From Arthrobacter crystallopoietes (lineage in GTDB: Bacteria; Actinomycetota; Actinomycetes; Actinomycetales; Micrococcaceae), in NCBI RefSeq assembly GCF_002849715.1, contig NZ_CP018863.1, forward strand, positions 1,426,001 to 1,490,000: a DNA stretch of 64,000 nucleotides, in the 5' to 3' direction. The translations under genes were made by a program, and so were the position numbers. The first letter of the stretch is position 1. Each line of letters opens with the position of its first letter. The notes under the pieces were generated by a model, which had not been told where the DNA came from, did no database searches, and saw nothing but the letters and a program-made list of their open reading frames with translations. This document shows, piece by piece, positions 16,540 to 25,958 of the stretch.

Positions 16540-17751
16540 CTAGAGAAAAGCAGACAAACCGGTGATCTGCCGCCCGACAATCAGCGTATTCATCTCCCGG
16601 GTGCCCTCGAAGGAGTAGAGTGCCTCCGCATCGTTGAAGTAGCGAATGATGTCATAGTCCAGATCGATGCCGTTGCCACCAAAGAGTTCTCGGCACCAGG
16701 CGACGACTTCCCTCGTCCTACTCGTAACAAAGGCTTTGGCCATGGCCGAGTGGTGGTCCTGCTGGACGCCCCGGTCCAGCATTTCGGATGCACGTACGCA
16801 CATGCCGATGCAGGCGGTGATGTTGCTCAGCGACTTCACGAGCAGGTCCTGCATGAGCTGGTAGCTGGCGATCGGCCGGCCGAACTGCTTCCGCTCCTTG
16901 GCGTAGGCCAGGGCCGTCTCGTAGGCGCCAATAGCCGTTCCCACTGCGCCCCAGGCCACGTCGATCCTTGTCCGCATCAGAATTCGGGCGGTGTCGCGGA
17001 AGGAGTTGGCCCCGGGCAGACGGGCCCTGTCAGGCAGGCTTAGATCCGTTAGCTCAATGTCGGCGTTCTGAACCGTGCGCTGGCTGTACTTGCCGTCGAT
17101 CTTGGTCGCCTTGTAACCAGGAGTGGCCGTCGGGACAACAAAGCCCTTGACTTGGTTGTCTGCCTCATCACGTGCCCAGATAATGATGACGTCGCCCCAC
17201 GTTGCATTGCCGATCCAGCGTTTCTGCCCGTTGAGGATCCATTTGTCTCCCTCGCGGCGGGCAGTTGTTCGCAGTCCCTTGGCGGCATCGGACCCGGAGA
17301 GCGGCTCGGTCAGGCCAAACGCTCCAACAGCCTCCCCTGAACCCAGCTTGGGCAGCCATTCTGCCTTCTGTTCTTCGGAGCCGAGCAGGGAAATGGTTCC
17401 CATAACAAGACCGCTGGAGACGCCGGTCAGCGTAGAGAAGCCTGCGTCCACCCTGGCCAGCTCCATGGTCACAAAACCGCGGAAGACTGCCGAGTTCCTA
17501 AAGGGCGTGGTCTCTTCAAACGGGAAAGCCAGGACCCCGAGCTCTCCAAGCCCCGCAACCAGGTGTTGGGGGAATTCCGCCCGTTCCCAGTGGTCATTGA
17601 CTTCGGGACGGACCACGGTGTCCATGTATTCGCGGATGCGGGCTAAAGCCGAGAGCTCCTGTGGCTCCAGCTCTTGCTCATAACCATAAAAATCGCCATC
17701 CAAGACGGTGAATTCTGCACGATGCTGCATAGTGGCTGACGTTGTCATCAT
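16540..17751 (-). CDS. Acyl-CoA dehydrogenase, glutaryl-CoA dehydrogenase-like
   Basis: 403 residues. Seen: FGLTEPLSGSDAAKGLRTTA (FAD/substrate binding, about 152-171), NGQKRWIGNATWGDVIIIWA, and the catalytic-base region YSFEGTREMNTLIVGRQITG near the C-terminus, whose Glu matches the catalytic Glu of glutaryl- and short-chain dehydrogenases. The overall pattern is closest to glutaryl-CoA dehydrogenase; whether it also decarboxylates cannot be decided. The start ATG 17751 has AAAGGATCT upstream. It lies 38 bp downstream of the thiolase gene on the same strand, so thiolase, dehydrogenase and SDR are likely one operon. Confidence 0.88.
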   Translation of the reverse strand: MMTTSATMQHRAEFTVLDGDFYGYEQELEPQELSALARIREYMDTVVRPEVNDHWERAEFPQHLVAGLGELGVLAFPFEETTPFRNSAVFRGFVTMELARVDAGFSTLTGVSSGLVMGTISLLGSEEQKAEWLPKLGSGEAVGAFGLTEPLSGSDAAKGLRTTARREGDKWILNGQKRWIGNATWGDVIIIWARDEADNQVKGFVVPTATPGYKATKIDGKYSQRTVQNADIELTDLSLPDRARLPGANSFRDTARILMRTRIDVAWGAVGTAIGAYETALAYAKERKQFGRPIASYQLMQDLLVKSLSNITACIGMCVRASEMLDRGVQQDHHSAMAKAFVTSRTREVVAWCRELFGGNGIDLDYDIIRYFNDAEALYSFEGTREMNTLIVGRQITGLSAFL

Positions 17752-17789
17752 AGATCCTTTCTAGAACGCGCAGGCGGGGAGGTTGCGGG

Positions 17790-18995
17790 TCAGAGGCGTT
17801 CGATGACCATGGCCATGCCCTGCCCGCCGCCGACGCACATCGTGGCGAGGCCGAACTCGCCGTCCTTGGTCTCAAGTCCGTTGATCAGTGTGGTGAGCAT
17901 GCGGACCCCCGTTGATCCGAACGGGTGGCCCAGCGCGATTGCCCCGCCGTGCGGGTTAAGTTTTTCGAAGTCGATGCCAAGTTTCCGTGCAGAGGGAACC
18001 ACTTGCGCGGCAAAAGCCTCGTTGAGCTCGACAATGTCCATGTCGCCGATGCCCAGTCCTGCGCGACGCAACGCCATTTCCGAAGCGTCCACCGGTCCAA
18101 GTCCCATGATTTCCGGAGAAAGAGCGGAAACACCGCTGGAGACAATACGGGCGAGCGACGCCAGACCCAGTTCCCTTGCCCTGGACGCGGACATCACCAC
18201 AGCAGCAGATGCCCCGTCGTTCAGTGGGCAGGCATTACCGGCAGTGACGGTACCGTCCTGCACGAAAGACGGGTTGAGTTGGGAAAGACCCTCAACAGTC
18301 GTCCCGGCACGCGGCGAATCGTCCTTGTCCACGACCCTGCCATCCGGCAATACCACGGGGACAGTTTCGCGTGCGAAGAAGCCCGAGGAAATGGCCGTCT
18401 GGGCGCGCCGCTGGGACAGGGCCGCGTATTCGTCCTGGTCCTTGCGGCTGGTGCCCGTCTGCCGGGCGACGAATTCGGCCGTGTAGCCCATCTGCAGGTA
18501 GATGTCGGGCAAGCGGCTTGAGCTTCGCGGGTCCTGCCACGGCCGCCCTGATTCGGCGGTTTCCTTCGCCTGCGCTGCTGCCCTCGCGAAGCCTGGATGC
18601 TCGCTCATGCCTATGTCACCGTAGCGTGAAACGCACTCAACGCCGCCCACCAGATAGGCATTCCCTTCGCCGGCTTTGATCGCATGAAAGGCCATGCGCG
18701 TCGCCTGCAGGGAAGACGCACAGAACCGGTTGACGGTAGAACCTGGCAGTCCGTCCCCACCCAGCAGCACCGCGACGCGGCGGGCGATGTTCTGACCGTG
18801 CTCATCGTGGGGTTCTGCGCACCCCAGGTAGAGGTCCTCGACCTCTGCCAGTTCCAGTCCCGGCGCCTTATCCAGTGCGCTCTTGAACGCCTGTACGGAT
18901 AAATCATCGGGGCGCATGTCCACGAGGGAACCTTTACGAGCGCGGCCAATGGGGGTCCGGGCCGTAGCTACGATCACGGCGTCGTTGTCGTTCAT
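17790..18995 (-). CDS. Acetyl-CoA acyltransferase (thiolase)
   Basis: 401 residues, full-length thiolase. Seen: nucleophilic Cys in NRFCASSLQA (about 90-99), the ELNEAFAAQ motif (about 325-333), NPHGGAIALGHPFG with the catalytic His, and the second active Cys in CVGGGQGMAMV. It performs the last step of beta-oxidation, cleaving 3-oxoacyl-CoA with CoA. First gene of the leftward thiolase-dehydrogenase-SDR group and divergent from the 3-hydroxyacyl-CoA dehydrogenase. Confidence 0.92.
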   Translation of the reverse strand: MNDNDAVIVATARTPIGRARKGSLVDMRPDDLSVQAFKSALDKAPGLELAEVEDLYLGCAEPHDEHGQNIARRVAVLLGGDGLPGSTVNRFCASSLQATRMAFHAIKAGEGNAYLVGGVECVSRYGDIGMSEHPGFARAAAQAKETAESGRPWQDPRSSSRLPDIYLQMGYTAEFVARQTGTSRKDQDEYAALSQRRAQTAISSGFFARETVPVVLPDGRVVDKDDSPRAGTTVEGLSQLNPSFVQDGTVTAGNACPLNDGASAAVVMSASRARELGLASLARIVSSGVSALSPEIMGLGPVDASEMALRRAGLGIGDMDIVELNEAFAAQVVPSARKLGIDFEKLNPHGGAIALGHPFGSTGVRMLTTLINGLETKDGEFGLATMCVGGGQGMAMVIERL

Positions 18996-19145
18996 GGCGT
19001 TCCTTTCGAAGGCATTGTCACGCGCAGGTAAATAATCGCTTGACTTCTAGCAGATTACTGAGCAACCATGAAATGGTCAACATTTTGACAAGTTGATGTG
19101 AATTCAATGGCCTTGCACCGCAGGGCATGACCATAGGAGTAGCCC
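18996..19145. promoter_or_regulatory. Divergent promoter region, thiolase / 3-hydroxyacyl-CoA dehydrogenase
   Basis: 150 bp between divergent genes. It holds a partial form of the island motif (TCTAGCAGATTACTGA at about 19046-19061) and, further on, an AT-rich stretch with TGGTCAACATTTTGACAAG, which contains TCAA/TTGA half-sites. Weaker than the other two sites. Confidence 0.3.
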
Positions 19146-20051
19146 TTGCCAACGGAAAGATCCACCGGCGATTTCAGAGAAACGCCCCTGCGCTTTTCTG
19201 AAATCGGAATTGTTGGAGCCGGGCTCATGGGTGCCGGCATTGCCCAAATTGCCGTTCAGGCGGGCATGACCGTCCGTCTGTACGACACGGACTCCGCAGC
19301 CGTTGCACGCGGTCGGGACCAGATTTCCAGGGGACTGGAGCGGCTGGTCGCCAAAGACCGGCTTGGGCGGAACGAGCTGGACGCGGCCATGGATCGCGTC
19401 TTGCCCACAGATGATCTCTCCCAAGTGGCACGGGCGGATGCTGTCATTGAAGCGGTCATTGAACGGCTTGAGGTCAAGCAAGAAGTCTTCTCCACGCTGT
19501 CCGCCGAGGCCAACGATTCGACCCTCCTGGCCACCAACACGAGCGCCATTTCCATCTCCGAAATTGCCGGACCGGCCACCCGCCCCCAACAAATCATCGG
19601 CATGCATTTCTTTTCACCGGTTCCAGTTATGGCCCTGTGTGAGATCATCCGGGGCTACCAGACAAGCGACAAGACCTTGGAGGCCGCGCTCGGCCTCGCC
19701 GCCGATCTGGGTAAGCAAAGCATCGTCGTGAACCGGGACGACGCCGGATTCGTCACCTCACGGCTGATGACCGTGCTCATGCACGAAGCTGTGCGTCTGG
19801 TCGAACAAGGTCTTGCCAGTCCTGAAGACGTAGACCGGGCCTGCGAACTAGGTTTCGGCCACAGGATGGGCCCCTTAGCCACTGCCGATCTCACGGGCGT
19901 GGATGTAGCCTACCGCGCTGGCAGGGCGATCTTCGAGGGCACCGGGGACCCGACGTTTCGCTCCCCCCAACTGCTGCGGCGCATGGTGGCATCCGGCCAT
20001 CTGGGCCGTAAGTCCGGCCGCGGCTTTTACAAGTATGAGGGCACCAAATGA
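19146..20051 (+). CDS. 3-hydroxyacyl-CoA dehydrogenase (3-hydroxybutyryl-CoA type)
   Basis: 301 residues, beginning at TTG 19146 with AGGAG upstream. The N-terminal Rossmann domain has IGIVGAGLMGAGIAQIA (about 20-36) and an acidic residue at the end of the second strand (RLYDTD), indicating NAD. The catalytic motif GMHFFSPVPVMALCEI contains the active His and a Pro-Val. The C-terminal dimer domain has HRMGPLATADLTGVDV. Its stop overlaps the enoyl-CoA hydratase start by 4 bp (ATGA), so the two are coupled. It oxidises the 3-hydroxyacyl-CoA made by the hydratase. Confidence 0.92.
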   Translation: MPTERSTGDFRETPLRFSEIGIVGAGLMGAGIAQIAVQAGMTVRLYDTDSAAVARGRDQISRGLERLVAKDRLGRNELDAAMDRVLPTDDLSQVARADAVIEAVIERLEVKQEVFSTLSAEANDSTLLATNTSAISISEIAGPATRPQQIIGMHFFSPVPVMALCEIIRGYQTSDKTLEAALGLAADLGKQSIVVNRDDAGFVTSRLMTVLMHEAVRLVEQGLASPEDVDRACELGFGHRMGPLATADLTGVDVAYRAGRAIFEGTGDPTFRSPQLLRRMVASGHLGRKSGRGFYKYEGTK

Positions 20052-20836
20052 GTGCCGCACTTGTGGAGACCGTGAATCAGGTCATGACCATCACGCTCAA
20101 CCGCCCAGAGGCATTCAACGCGGTCAACATGGAGATGTCCAATCTGGTCGCGGAAGCGATGGCAAGCGCAGAGAACGACAACGATGTGCGTGTGGTCGTC
20201 ATCCGCGGCACCGGCGGCAAAGCCTTCTGCGCGGGCGCGGATTTGAAGGCCGTGTCCCGAGGCGAGGAGCTATTCGATTCCCAAGGCAAATACGGCGAGT
20301 GGGGTTTGGCCGGCTGCACAGGACGCACCATCTCCAAGCCGGTGATTGCCGCCGTGGATGGAATCGCCTATGGAGGCGGATTCGAAGTCGCCCTCGCGGC
20401 GGATATCATCGTCGCTTCCTCAACCACGAGATTCGCGTTGCCGGAGGTTAAGGTGGGGCAGCTGGCCGGTGCTGGAGGTGCCGTACGGCTGCCGCGTCAA
20501 CTTCCACTTAAGGTGGCCATGGACATGCTGCTGACCGGGGAACCGATCAGCGCCGAGCGCGCTCATGCCTTTGGCCTGGTCAGCAGGCTCACCGAGCCAG
20601 GCTGCGCCTACGCCGATGCACTCAAGCTGGCGAAGGCCATCAGCAGGAACGCACCCCTGTCACTGCAGTCGACGAAGAAAGTGGCAGTACAGCTTGACAC
20701 CGGACGGGCAGGAACCGAGAAGGCCGCTTGGAACGTCAACTCTGTCGAGTTCCCGGCAATCCTAGCCAGCAATGATGCCAAGGAAGGCGCGACCGCCTTC
20801 GCCGAGAAGCGCGCTCCGCATTGGACAGGCAGCTGA
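20048..20836 (+). CDS. Enoyl-CoA hydratase
   Basis: 262 residues, crotonase family. Seen: GTGGKAFCAGADLKAVS (oxyanion-hole loop, about 56-72) and AAVDGIAYGGGFEVALAADI (about 99-118), followed by ALPEVKVGQLAGAGG, where the Glu of PEV and the later region match hydratase-type members. Start codon overlaps the upstream dehydrogenase stop. This is the more canonical of the two hydratases in the island. Confidence 0.9.
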   Translation: MSAALVETVNQVMTITLNRPEAFNAVNMEMSNLVAEAMASAENDNDVRVVVIRGTGGKAFCAGADLKAVSRGEELFDSQGKYGEWGLAGCTGRTISKPVIAAVDGIAYGGGFEVALAADIIVASSTTRFALPEVKVGQLAGAGGAVRLPRQLPLKVAMDMLLTGEPISAERAHAFGLVSRLTEPGCAYADALKLAKAISRNAPLSLQSTKKVAVQLDTGRAGTEKAAWNVNSVEFPAILASNDAKEGATAFAEKRAPHWTGS

Positions 20837-20861
20837 AGGTACCGTCTGGATGGTCTCTGAC

Positions 20862-20902
20862 AAAGGGGTGCGGACCCGGCATTATGTCGGACGCACCCCT
20901 TT
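20862..20902 (+). terminator. Rho-independent terminator after enoyl-CoA hydratase
   Basis: Arms AAAGGGGTGCG and CGCACCCCTTT around a 19-nt loop that itself can pair (CCGG/TCGG), 25 bp after the stop. Confidence 0.75.
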
Positions 20903-20960
20903 CTGATACCGGAAGTTTGACGGAAGCCACGAACCTCCGGATCAACGCGAAAATGGAAAC

Positions 20961-20987
20961 GAGGGGCCGGGCATCGCCCGGCCCCTC
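20961..20987 (-). terminator. Rho-independent terminator of the Liv-type operon
   Basis: 12-bp arms GAGGGGCCGGGC / GCCCGGCCCCTC with a 3-nt loop. Reading leftward it is followed by GTTTCCATTTT, 19 bp past the binding-protein stop. Confidence 0.8.
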
Positions 20988-21005
20988 CGTGGCAGTCCCT
21001 GAAGG

Positions 21006-22256
21006 CTAGTTCTCCAGGACGTCGCTGGTGTACAGCCCGTCGGTGATATTGCGCAGTCCGCCGTCAACCTCGGAGTCCATCCGGAACATGAACAGAGACT
21101 TAGTCGGGGACCCACCGGGCGTGGAGTAGTCCATGTCGGGCATAATCCCGTTCGAGGCCAGTGGACCCATCGACTTCTTCGCAGCAATAACACCCTCCGG
21201 CGTCAGGTCGCCGGCAGCACAGGCTGCCTCAAGCACTTCGTGAACCATCCACGCCGACCCATAGCCCATAGACGCCTGATTGGTCAGCTTCTCCCCGGGG
21301 AACTTAGCCTGCAGCTTAGCGAGCAATTCCTGCCCTTCGGAAGTGTCGTAGGTGGTGGACGGCGAACCCGCGTAGAAATGCTCCTGCAGGTACTCGCCAC
21401 CGGTGTTATCCAGCATGGAGGGCGTGTAGGACGGCCAAGAGCCTCCGAGCGTGATGTCCTGGTTGCCGGACTCAAGCACGGCCGCGGCGGAACTGGTGTG
21501 GGCCGGGATCGAGGCGACGAGAATGGCAGAAGCGCCTGCCCGGACAGCATCATTAACCGGAGCTGTCATATCGGAGTCCGAAGCCTTGACCATGTACTCC
21601 TTGAGTTTCAGGTCATGGGTTTCGGCTGCAGCCTGAGCGCCCTTGTGCCCGCTTTCGCCATAGTCACCTTCCAAATAGATGACTCCCACGGTGTCGCCGT
21701 CCTTGATAAGACCTTCTTCACTCAAGTATTCCGCGACCAGTTCCATGTCCAGATCGTAGTGCAGCGCCGGAACCATCACGACATCACTCTCGGAGAGGTG
21801 CTGGGTAGAAGAGCTGGGGACAACCAGACGATTGTCACGCTCCGCCTGGTCCAAGATGGCCGCAGTATGGGACCCACCCACAAAATCTTGGTAAGCGAGG
21901 ACGTTCGGTGTCATTTGGCTGTACATCGACACAGCATTCTGCACGTTATAGCCGTGATCCTTAATGTCGAGTTCAACCTGGAACTGGCCGCAAACACCGC
22001 CGTCACTGTTGGCTTCCTCCCAGTAGGTTTCGACGCCCCTGTTGTGATCAGTAGTCAGTGCGGCGAATGGTCCGGTCAGATCGCCGAGGACGCCAAGCGT
22101 GATGGTGTCACCGGATATTCCTGCGCCGGTCTTGACGCCCTCGGTGTTGCCCCCGGCCTCGTCGCCGGCGGCTTTAGTGCTGCACGCGCCAAGAGTTAGT
22201 GCCAGCGAGGCTGTCACTGCTGCGGCCAGGACACGCTTTGAACGGGATGCGCTCAT
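21006..22256 (-). CDS. Liv-type ABC importer, substrate-binding lipoprotein
   Basis: 416 residues from the ATG at 22256, chosen because GGAGGATC lies just upstream; a longer reading adds 14 residues. N-terminal signal peptide (SKRVLAAAVTASLALTLGAC) with a lipobox LGAC, so it is a membrane-anchored lipoprotein. The mature part is a type I periplasmic binding fold of the branched-chain amino-acid/amide group (ITLGVLGDLTGPFAAL near the N-terminus). It captures the substrate for the LivM/H/G/F proteins that follow in the same operon. Family context beside CoA ligases suggests an organic or aromatic acid rather than an amino acid. Confidence 0.88.
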   Translation of the reverse strand: MSASRSKRVLAAAVTASLALTLGACSTKAAGDEAGGNTEGVKTGAGISGDTITLGVLGDLTGPFAALTTDHNRGVETYWEEANSDGGVCGQFQVELDIKDHGYNVQNAVSMYSQMTPNVLAYQDFVGGSHTAAILDQAERDNRLVVPSSSTQHLSESDVVMVPALHYDLDMELVAEYLSEEGLIKDGDTVGVIYLEGDYGESGHKGAQAAAETHDLKLKEYMVKASDSDMTAPVNDAVRAGASAILVASIPAHTSSAAAVLESGNQDITLGGSWPSYTPSMLDNTGGEYLQEHFYAGSPSTTYDTSEGQELLAKLQAKFPGEKLTNQASMGYGSAWMVHEVLEAACAAGDLTPEGVIAAKKSMGPLASNGIMPDMDYSTPGGSPTKSLFMFRMDSEVDGGLRNITDGLYTSDVLEN

Positions 22257-22302
22257 TGTTGATCCTCCATTGGATTCTGTATTTTTGGTTGCTGACATTG
22301 GT

Positions 22303-23499
22303 CTAGTTGGTCGGGTCTTGTACGTCTGCTCGACCCCTGCGTGCCGTATGCGTTTTGTCAGTTCCGGGTCGCCGTCTCTTCGTGAGGCGGACAGCCGACT
22401 CCCATATCCCGGCCAGCCCCGATGGCTTGAAAATCAGGACCAGAATGACGGCAGCGCCATAGATGTAGCTGGCTAGGTGAGATGCGGACATTCCGCCGGG
22501 TGAGTTGGAAACAAACGGGATGTATTCAGAGAGGTTTTGAATGACCAAGGGCAGCGATGTAACGAAGGCCGCTCCGGCGATGGCTCCGCCTACCGAGCCC
22601 AGTCCGCCGATGACAATCATGGCCAGAAACTGCATGGACAGATCCATGCCAAACGATTGGGGTGCGATGCTGCCGATCGCAAGGGCGTACATAACGCCTG
22701 CCAAACCGGCATAGACAGAGGAGGCGAAGAACACTTTGCCTTTATACTGCATGACCGGCACACCCATGACAGAAGCCGCCAGCTGGCTGTCGGCCACGAG
22801 CTTCATCGCCCTGCCGGGCCTGGACTTAAGCAGGTTCCGGGCGAACCAATAGGCCAGTACCAGCAGGACGATTCCGAGGTACCACAGGAGTTCGGCACGG
22901 CCGAACGGCACCCCGAGGATGGTGACTGGGTTATCAGAGTGATCGAAGCGTAGCCCCAGTACTTCGAATGCAGGCGTTGAGCGTCCATTGAAGCCACCGG
23001 ACAACGGGCTGACGGTATTGAGGACGTGCAGGCCAATGAACACCAGCGCCAGGCTGGAAACACCAAGGTAGATTCCCTGGAGCCTGGCGGACACGGGCGA
23101 GAACAGCAGCCCGGCCAGTCCTGCCAGTAAGACTCCGCCAATCATGCCGAGCAGCGGTGGAAGCCCCAGACCGATGATCGGTCCCAGACTCGTTTCCTGC
23201 GACTCTCCGCTCAGTACAACATAGGCCAGTGCACCTACTCCCATGAAGAAAGGATGGGCCAGAGACAGTTGGCCAGTGGTACCCGTCAGCAGGTTCAATC
23301 CGATGGCGCCTACCGCCAATGCAGAAATAGTGAAGCCGAGCTGGAGCCAAAAGGCACTCACATACAGCGGAGCAATCAATAGAACCACGCCGGCAATGAG
23401 CAACGGCACTGGCCTGGCAATCCCACGTGACCGTTTGTAAACCGGAACGGTGAGTGCCTCTCTCCGTGTGGACGCGATATCGATAGTTGGATTAGGCAC
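22303..23499 (-). CDS. livM: Liv-type ABC importer permease LivM
   Basis: 398 residues from GTG 23499, preceded by AAGGAG; it overlaps the LivH stop by 8 bp. A longer reading would overlap LivH by 50 bp and has no ribosome-binding site. About ten hydrophobic segments, with the inner-loop coupling region AGVMYALAIGSIAPQSFG and IVIGGLGSVGGAIAGAAFV typical of LivM. The C-terminal tail is basic. Forms the membrane pore with LivH. Confidence 0.88.
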   Translation of the reverse strand: MPNPTIDIASTRREALTVPVYKRSRGIARPVPLLIAGVVLLIAPLYVSAFWLQLGFTISALAVGAIGLNLLTGTTGQLSLAHPFFMGVGALAYVVLSGESQETSLGPIIGLGLPPLLGMIGGVLLAGLAGLLFSPVSARLQGIYLGVSSLALVFIGLHVLNTVSPLSGGFNGRSTPAFEVLGLRFDHSDNPVTILGVPFGRAELLWYLGIVLLVLAYWFARNLLKSRPGRAMKLVADSQLAASVMGVPVMQYKGKVFFASSVYAGLAGVMYALAIGSIAPQSFGMDLSMQFLAMIVIGGLGSVGGAIAGAAFVTSLPLVIQNLSEYIPFVSNSPGGMSASHLASYIYGAAVILVLIFKPSGLAGIWESAVRLTKRRRPGTDKTHTARRGRADVQDPTN

Positions 23500-24376
23500 G
23501 GACAAACTCCTTACGCCCGAAGAGACCCTGGGGCCGGACAATCAAAACGATGATCATGACGATGAAGGGCATCACCTCGCCGATGCCGCGGCCGAGGAAG
23601 GACAGTTCCGACTGGTACCCCACGGCGAACGCTTCAACCAGCCCGATGATCATGCCGCCCGCGAGGGCTCCGGCTACGGAATCCAGTCCTCCGATAATCG
23701 CCGCCGGGAACGCCCTCATCGCGATCACTGCCAGGCTCGGCGCCAATCCCGGGGTGGGGGCCCCGGTGAGGAATATGCCGGCAACAGCTGCCAGCGCGCC
23801 GGCAATGATCCAGGAAACCATGGAGATCCTGCCGAGCTTGAGCCCGACGAGTTCTGCTGTCTCACGGTCCTCAGCTGCCGCACGCATCGACACACCCCAA
23901 GAAGAGAAGCGGAACGCTAGGAGGAAGATGCCAATGATGACTACCGCCGTTACAATAGCCATCGCACGGTTGACCGGGACCACCATGTCGCCGAGGGCGA
24001 AGGTTGCCGCTCCCCATGGGTGGCCAAGGGGAAGGATTTCCACCCCCATCTGGCGGACCAGTTCTGTGTTCATAACAACTTCAACTCCAATGGTCATGAT
24101 GGCCAGAGAGATGACGGGAGCATTCCGGATCGGCCGAACCAATACACGTTCGATAATGAGTGCAGCCAGTGCAGCAGCGATGATTCCGGCGACAACGGCT
24201 CCAAAGAAACCGAGCGCCTCATGCGTTCGGGCCGTGACGTAAGCGCCGGCGACAACCAGAGAGCCATGGGCGAAGTTCAGGACCTCGGATGCTTTGAAGA
24301 CAATCACGAAGCCCAGCGCTACCAGGGCATAGACGGCGCCGAGTGAGAGCCCGGTGATGAGCAGTTCCAGATTCAT
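23492..24376 (-). CDS. livH: Liv-type ABC importer permease LivH
   Basis: 294 residues, eight or so membrane segments starting MNLELLITGLSLGAVYALVA, with the LivH hallmarks LNFAHGSLVVAGAYV and IIGGLDSVAGALAGGMIIGL. ATG at 24376 overlaps the LivG stop by 4 bp. Pore subunit with LivM. Confidence 0.9.
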   Translation of the reverse strand: MNLELLITGLSLGAVYALVALGFVIVFKASEVLNFAHGSLVVAGAYVTARTHEALGFFGAVVAGIIAAALAALIIERVLVRPIRNAPVISLAIMTIGVEVVMNTELVRQMGVEILPLGHPWGAATFALGDMVVPVNRAMAIVTAVVIIGIFLLAFRFSSWGVSMRAAAEDRETAELVGLKLGRISMVSWIIAGALAAVAGIFLTGAPTPGLAPSLAVIAMRAFPAAIIGGLDSVAGALAGGMIIGLVEAFAVGYQSELSFLGRGIGEVMPFIVMIIVLIVRPQGLFGRKEFVRA

Positions 24377-25161
24377 GATGCTTTCTCCGAAGGGGTACCG
24401 AGGTAGACGCCGATCACGGCCGGGTCATTCTGCACTTCTGCGGGCGTGCCGTCAGAAATCCGTCGGCCAAAGTCAAGAACCGTCACCCGGTCCGAGATCG
24501 ACATGACCATTTCCATGTCGTGCTCGACAAGGATGACGGTGATGGATAGTGAACGCGCGATCTCGGCAATCAGGGATGAGATGTATCGCTTTTCGCCCGC
24601 ATTCATGCCGGCAACCGGCTCGTCCAGCAGCAACACCTTCGGCTCCATGGCCAGCGCCCGGGCTATCTCAACCCGCTTCTGCCCCCCATAGGAGAGTTCG
24701 CCCACGGGGCCGTCGAGCTGTTCCGTCAGGTCGAGGAACTCGGCGATCTCACGAACCCGCCCGCGGTGCCGACGCTCTTCGTTGCGAGCGGACGGCAGTC
24801 CCAGACCGGCAGCAATGAATCCGGTGCGCGTTAACGAATGTCGGCCAAGCATCAGGTTCTCCTCGACGCTCTGCTCCCCGCTCAAGGCCAGATTCTGAAA
24901 TGCGCGCGCCATGCCGAGTTTAGTGATTCTGTCCGCACGCAGGCCAACCAGATCCTGGTTTCCAAGCCGAACCGACCCGGATTTTGGCCTGTAAACACCG
25001 GACAAAACGTTCAGCATAGTCGATTTGCCCGCCCCATTCGGACCTATTATCGAGTGAACCGTTCCCGGTTCAACCGAGAAGCTCACTCCGTCAAGTGCCT
25101 TAACCGCGCCGAAACGAACGACGACATCGCTCACTTCCAGCGCCGGAATCTGCTGGTTCAT
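24373..25161 (-). CDS. livG: Liv-type ABC importer ATPase LivG
   Basis: 262 residues. Walker A GPNGAGKSTMLN (about 38-49), ABC signature LSYGGQKRVEIARAL, Walker B VLLLDEPVAGMN and H-loop VEHDMEMV. Powers transport with LivF. Overlaps LivF and LivH genes by 4 bp on each side, so the five genes are one tightly coupled operon. Confidence 0.92.
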   Translation of the reverse strand: MNQQIPALEVSDVVVRFGAVKALDGVSFSVEPGTVHSIIGPNGAGKSTMLNVLSGVYRPKSGSVRLGNQDLVGLRADRITKLGMARAFQNLALSGEQSVEENLMLGRHSLTRTGFIAAGLGLPSARNEERRHRGRVREIAEFLDLTEQLDGPVGELSYGGQKRVEIARALAMEPKVLLLDEPVAGMNAGEKRYISSLIAEIARSLSITVILVEHDMEMVMSISDRVTVLDFGRRISDGTPAEVQNDPAVIGVYLGTPSEKAS

Positions 25162-25958
25162 GATTCTTCGCTCCAGGGCTTCAACGTCTTGCCGGCCAGG
25201 GAGAGCGCCGGCGCTGCCAAGTCATCATTTCCACCGCCACCGTGACCGAGGTAAAGGTGTTTGATTTCGTCGGTAGCAGCAAGTTCCTGCGCTTCGCCGT
25301 GCAGGGAAACACGTCCCGTTTCCAACACATACGCATAATCAGCCACGGACAACGCCATGTTCGCGTTCTGCTCGATAATAAGAATCGACGTGCCTTGCTC
25401 GTTGATGGCCTTAATCACGTCGCCTACTTGGGAAACCACCAGGGGTGCCAGGCCGAGTGACGGTTCATCCAGCATCAACAGCTTCGGCGAGGCCATTAGG
25501 GCGCGGCCAATGGCGAGCATCTGCTGCTCACCCCCGGACAAAAGCAGCCCGCGCTGGTTGCGTCGCTCCTGAAGTCGGGGGAACAGTTCGTATACATGGT
25601 CGCGAGCTTTGGCGGCTTGGCCCTTCGCTTGCCTTAGTCCACCTACACGCAAATTCTCTTCGACAGTCAGCCTCCCGAAAATTCTGCGCCCTTCGGGAAC
25701 CTGCACCACTCCGTTGGAGACGAGCGCCGCCGTGTCCTTGGACTGCAGGTCAATCCCGTTGAAGGCAAGTTTGCCTGACGTGATCTTTCCTCGGTGCCGC
25801 TTAAGGTTGTTCGAGACGGCACGCAGCAGAGTTGTTTTTCCCGCACCGTTACTGCCGAGCAATGCCACCACGCCGCCGTCGGGCACCGCCAAAGTCACTT
25901 TGTGCAGAGCCGTGAGGGCGCCTCCGTAGGTCACCGACAGATCTGTGATTTGGAGCAT
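25158..25958 (-). CDS. livF: Liv-type ABC importer ATPase LivF
   Basis: 266 residues. Walker A GSNGAGKTTLLRAVS, signature LLSGGEQQMLAIGRALM, Walker B LLMLDEPSLGLAP and the switch His replaced in IEQNANMALS, as is normal for LivF. First gene of the leftward transporter operon; the region upstream contains several CTAG palindromes (26027-26050). Confidence 0.92.
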   Translation of the reverse strand: MLQITDLSVTYGGALTALHKVTLAVPDGGVVALLGSNGAGKTTLLRAVSNNLKRHRGKITSGKLAFNGIDLQSKDTAALVSNGVVQVPEGRRIFGRLTVEENLRVGGLRQAKGQAAKARDHVYELFPRLQERRNQRGLLLSGGEQQMLAIGRALMASPKLLMLDEPSLGLAPLVVSQVGDVIKAINEQGTSILIIEQNANMALSVADYAYVLETGRVSLHGEAQELAATDEIKHLYLGHGGGGNDDLAAPALSLAGKTLKPWSEES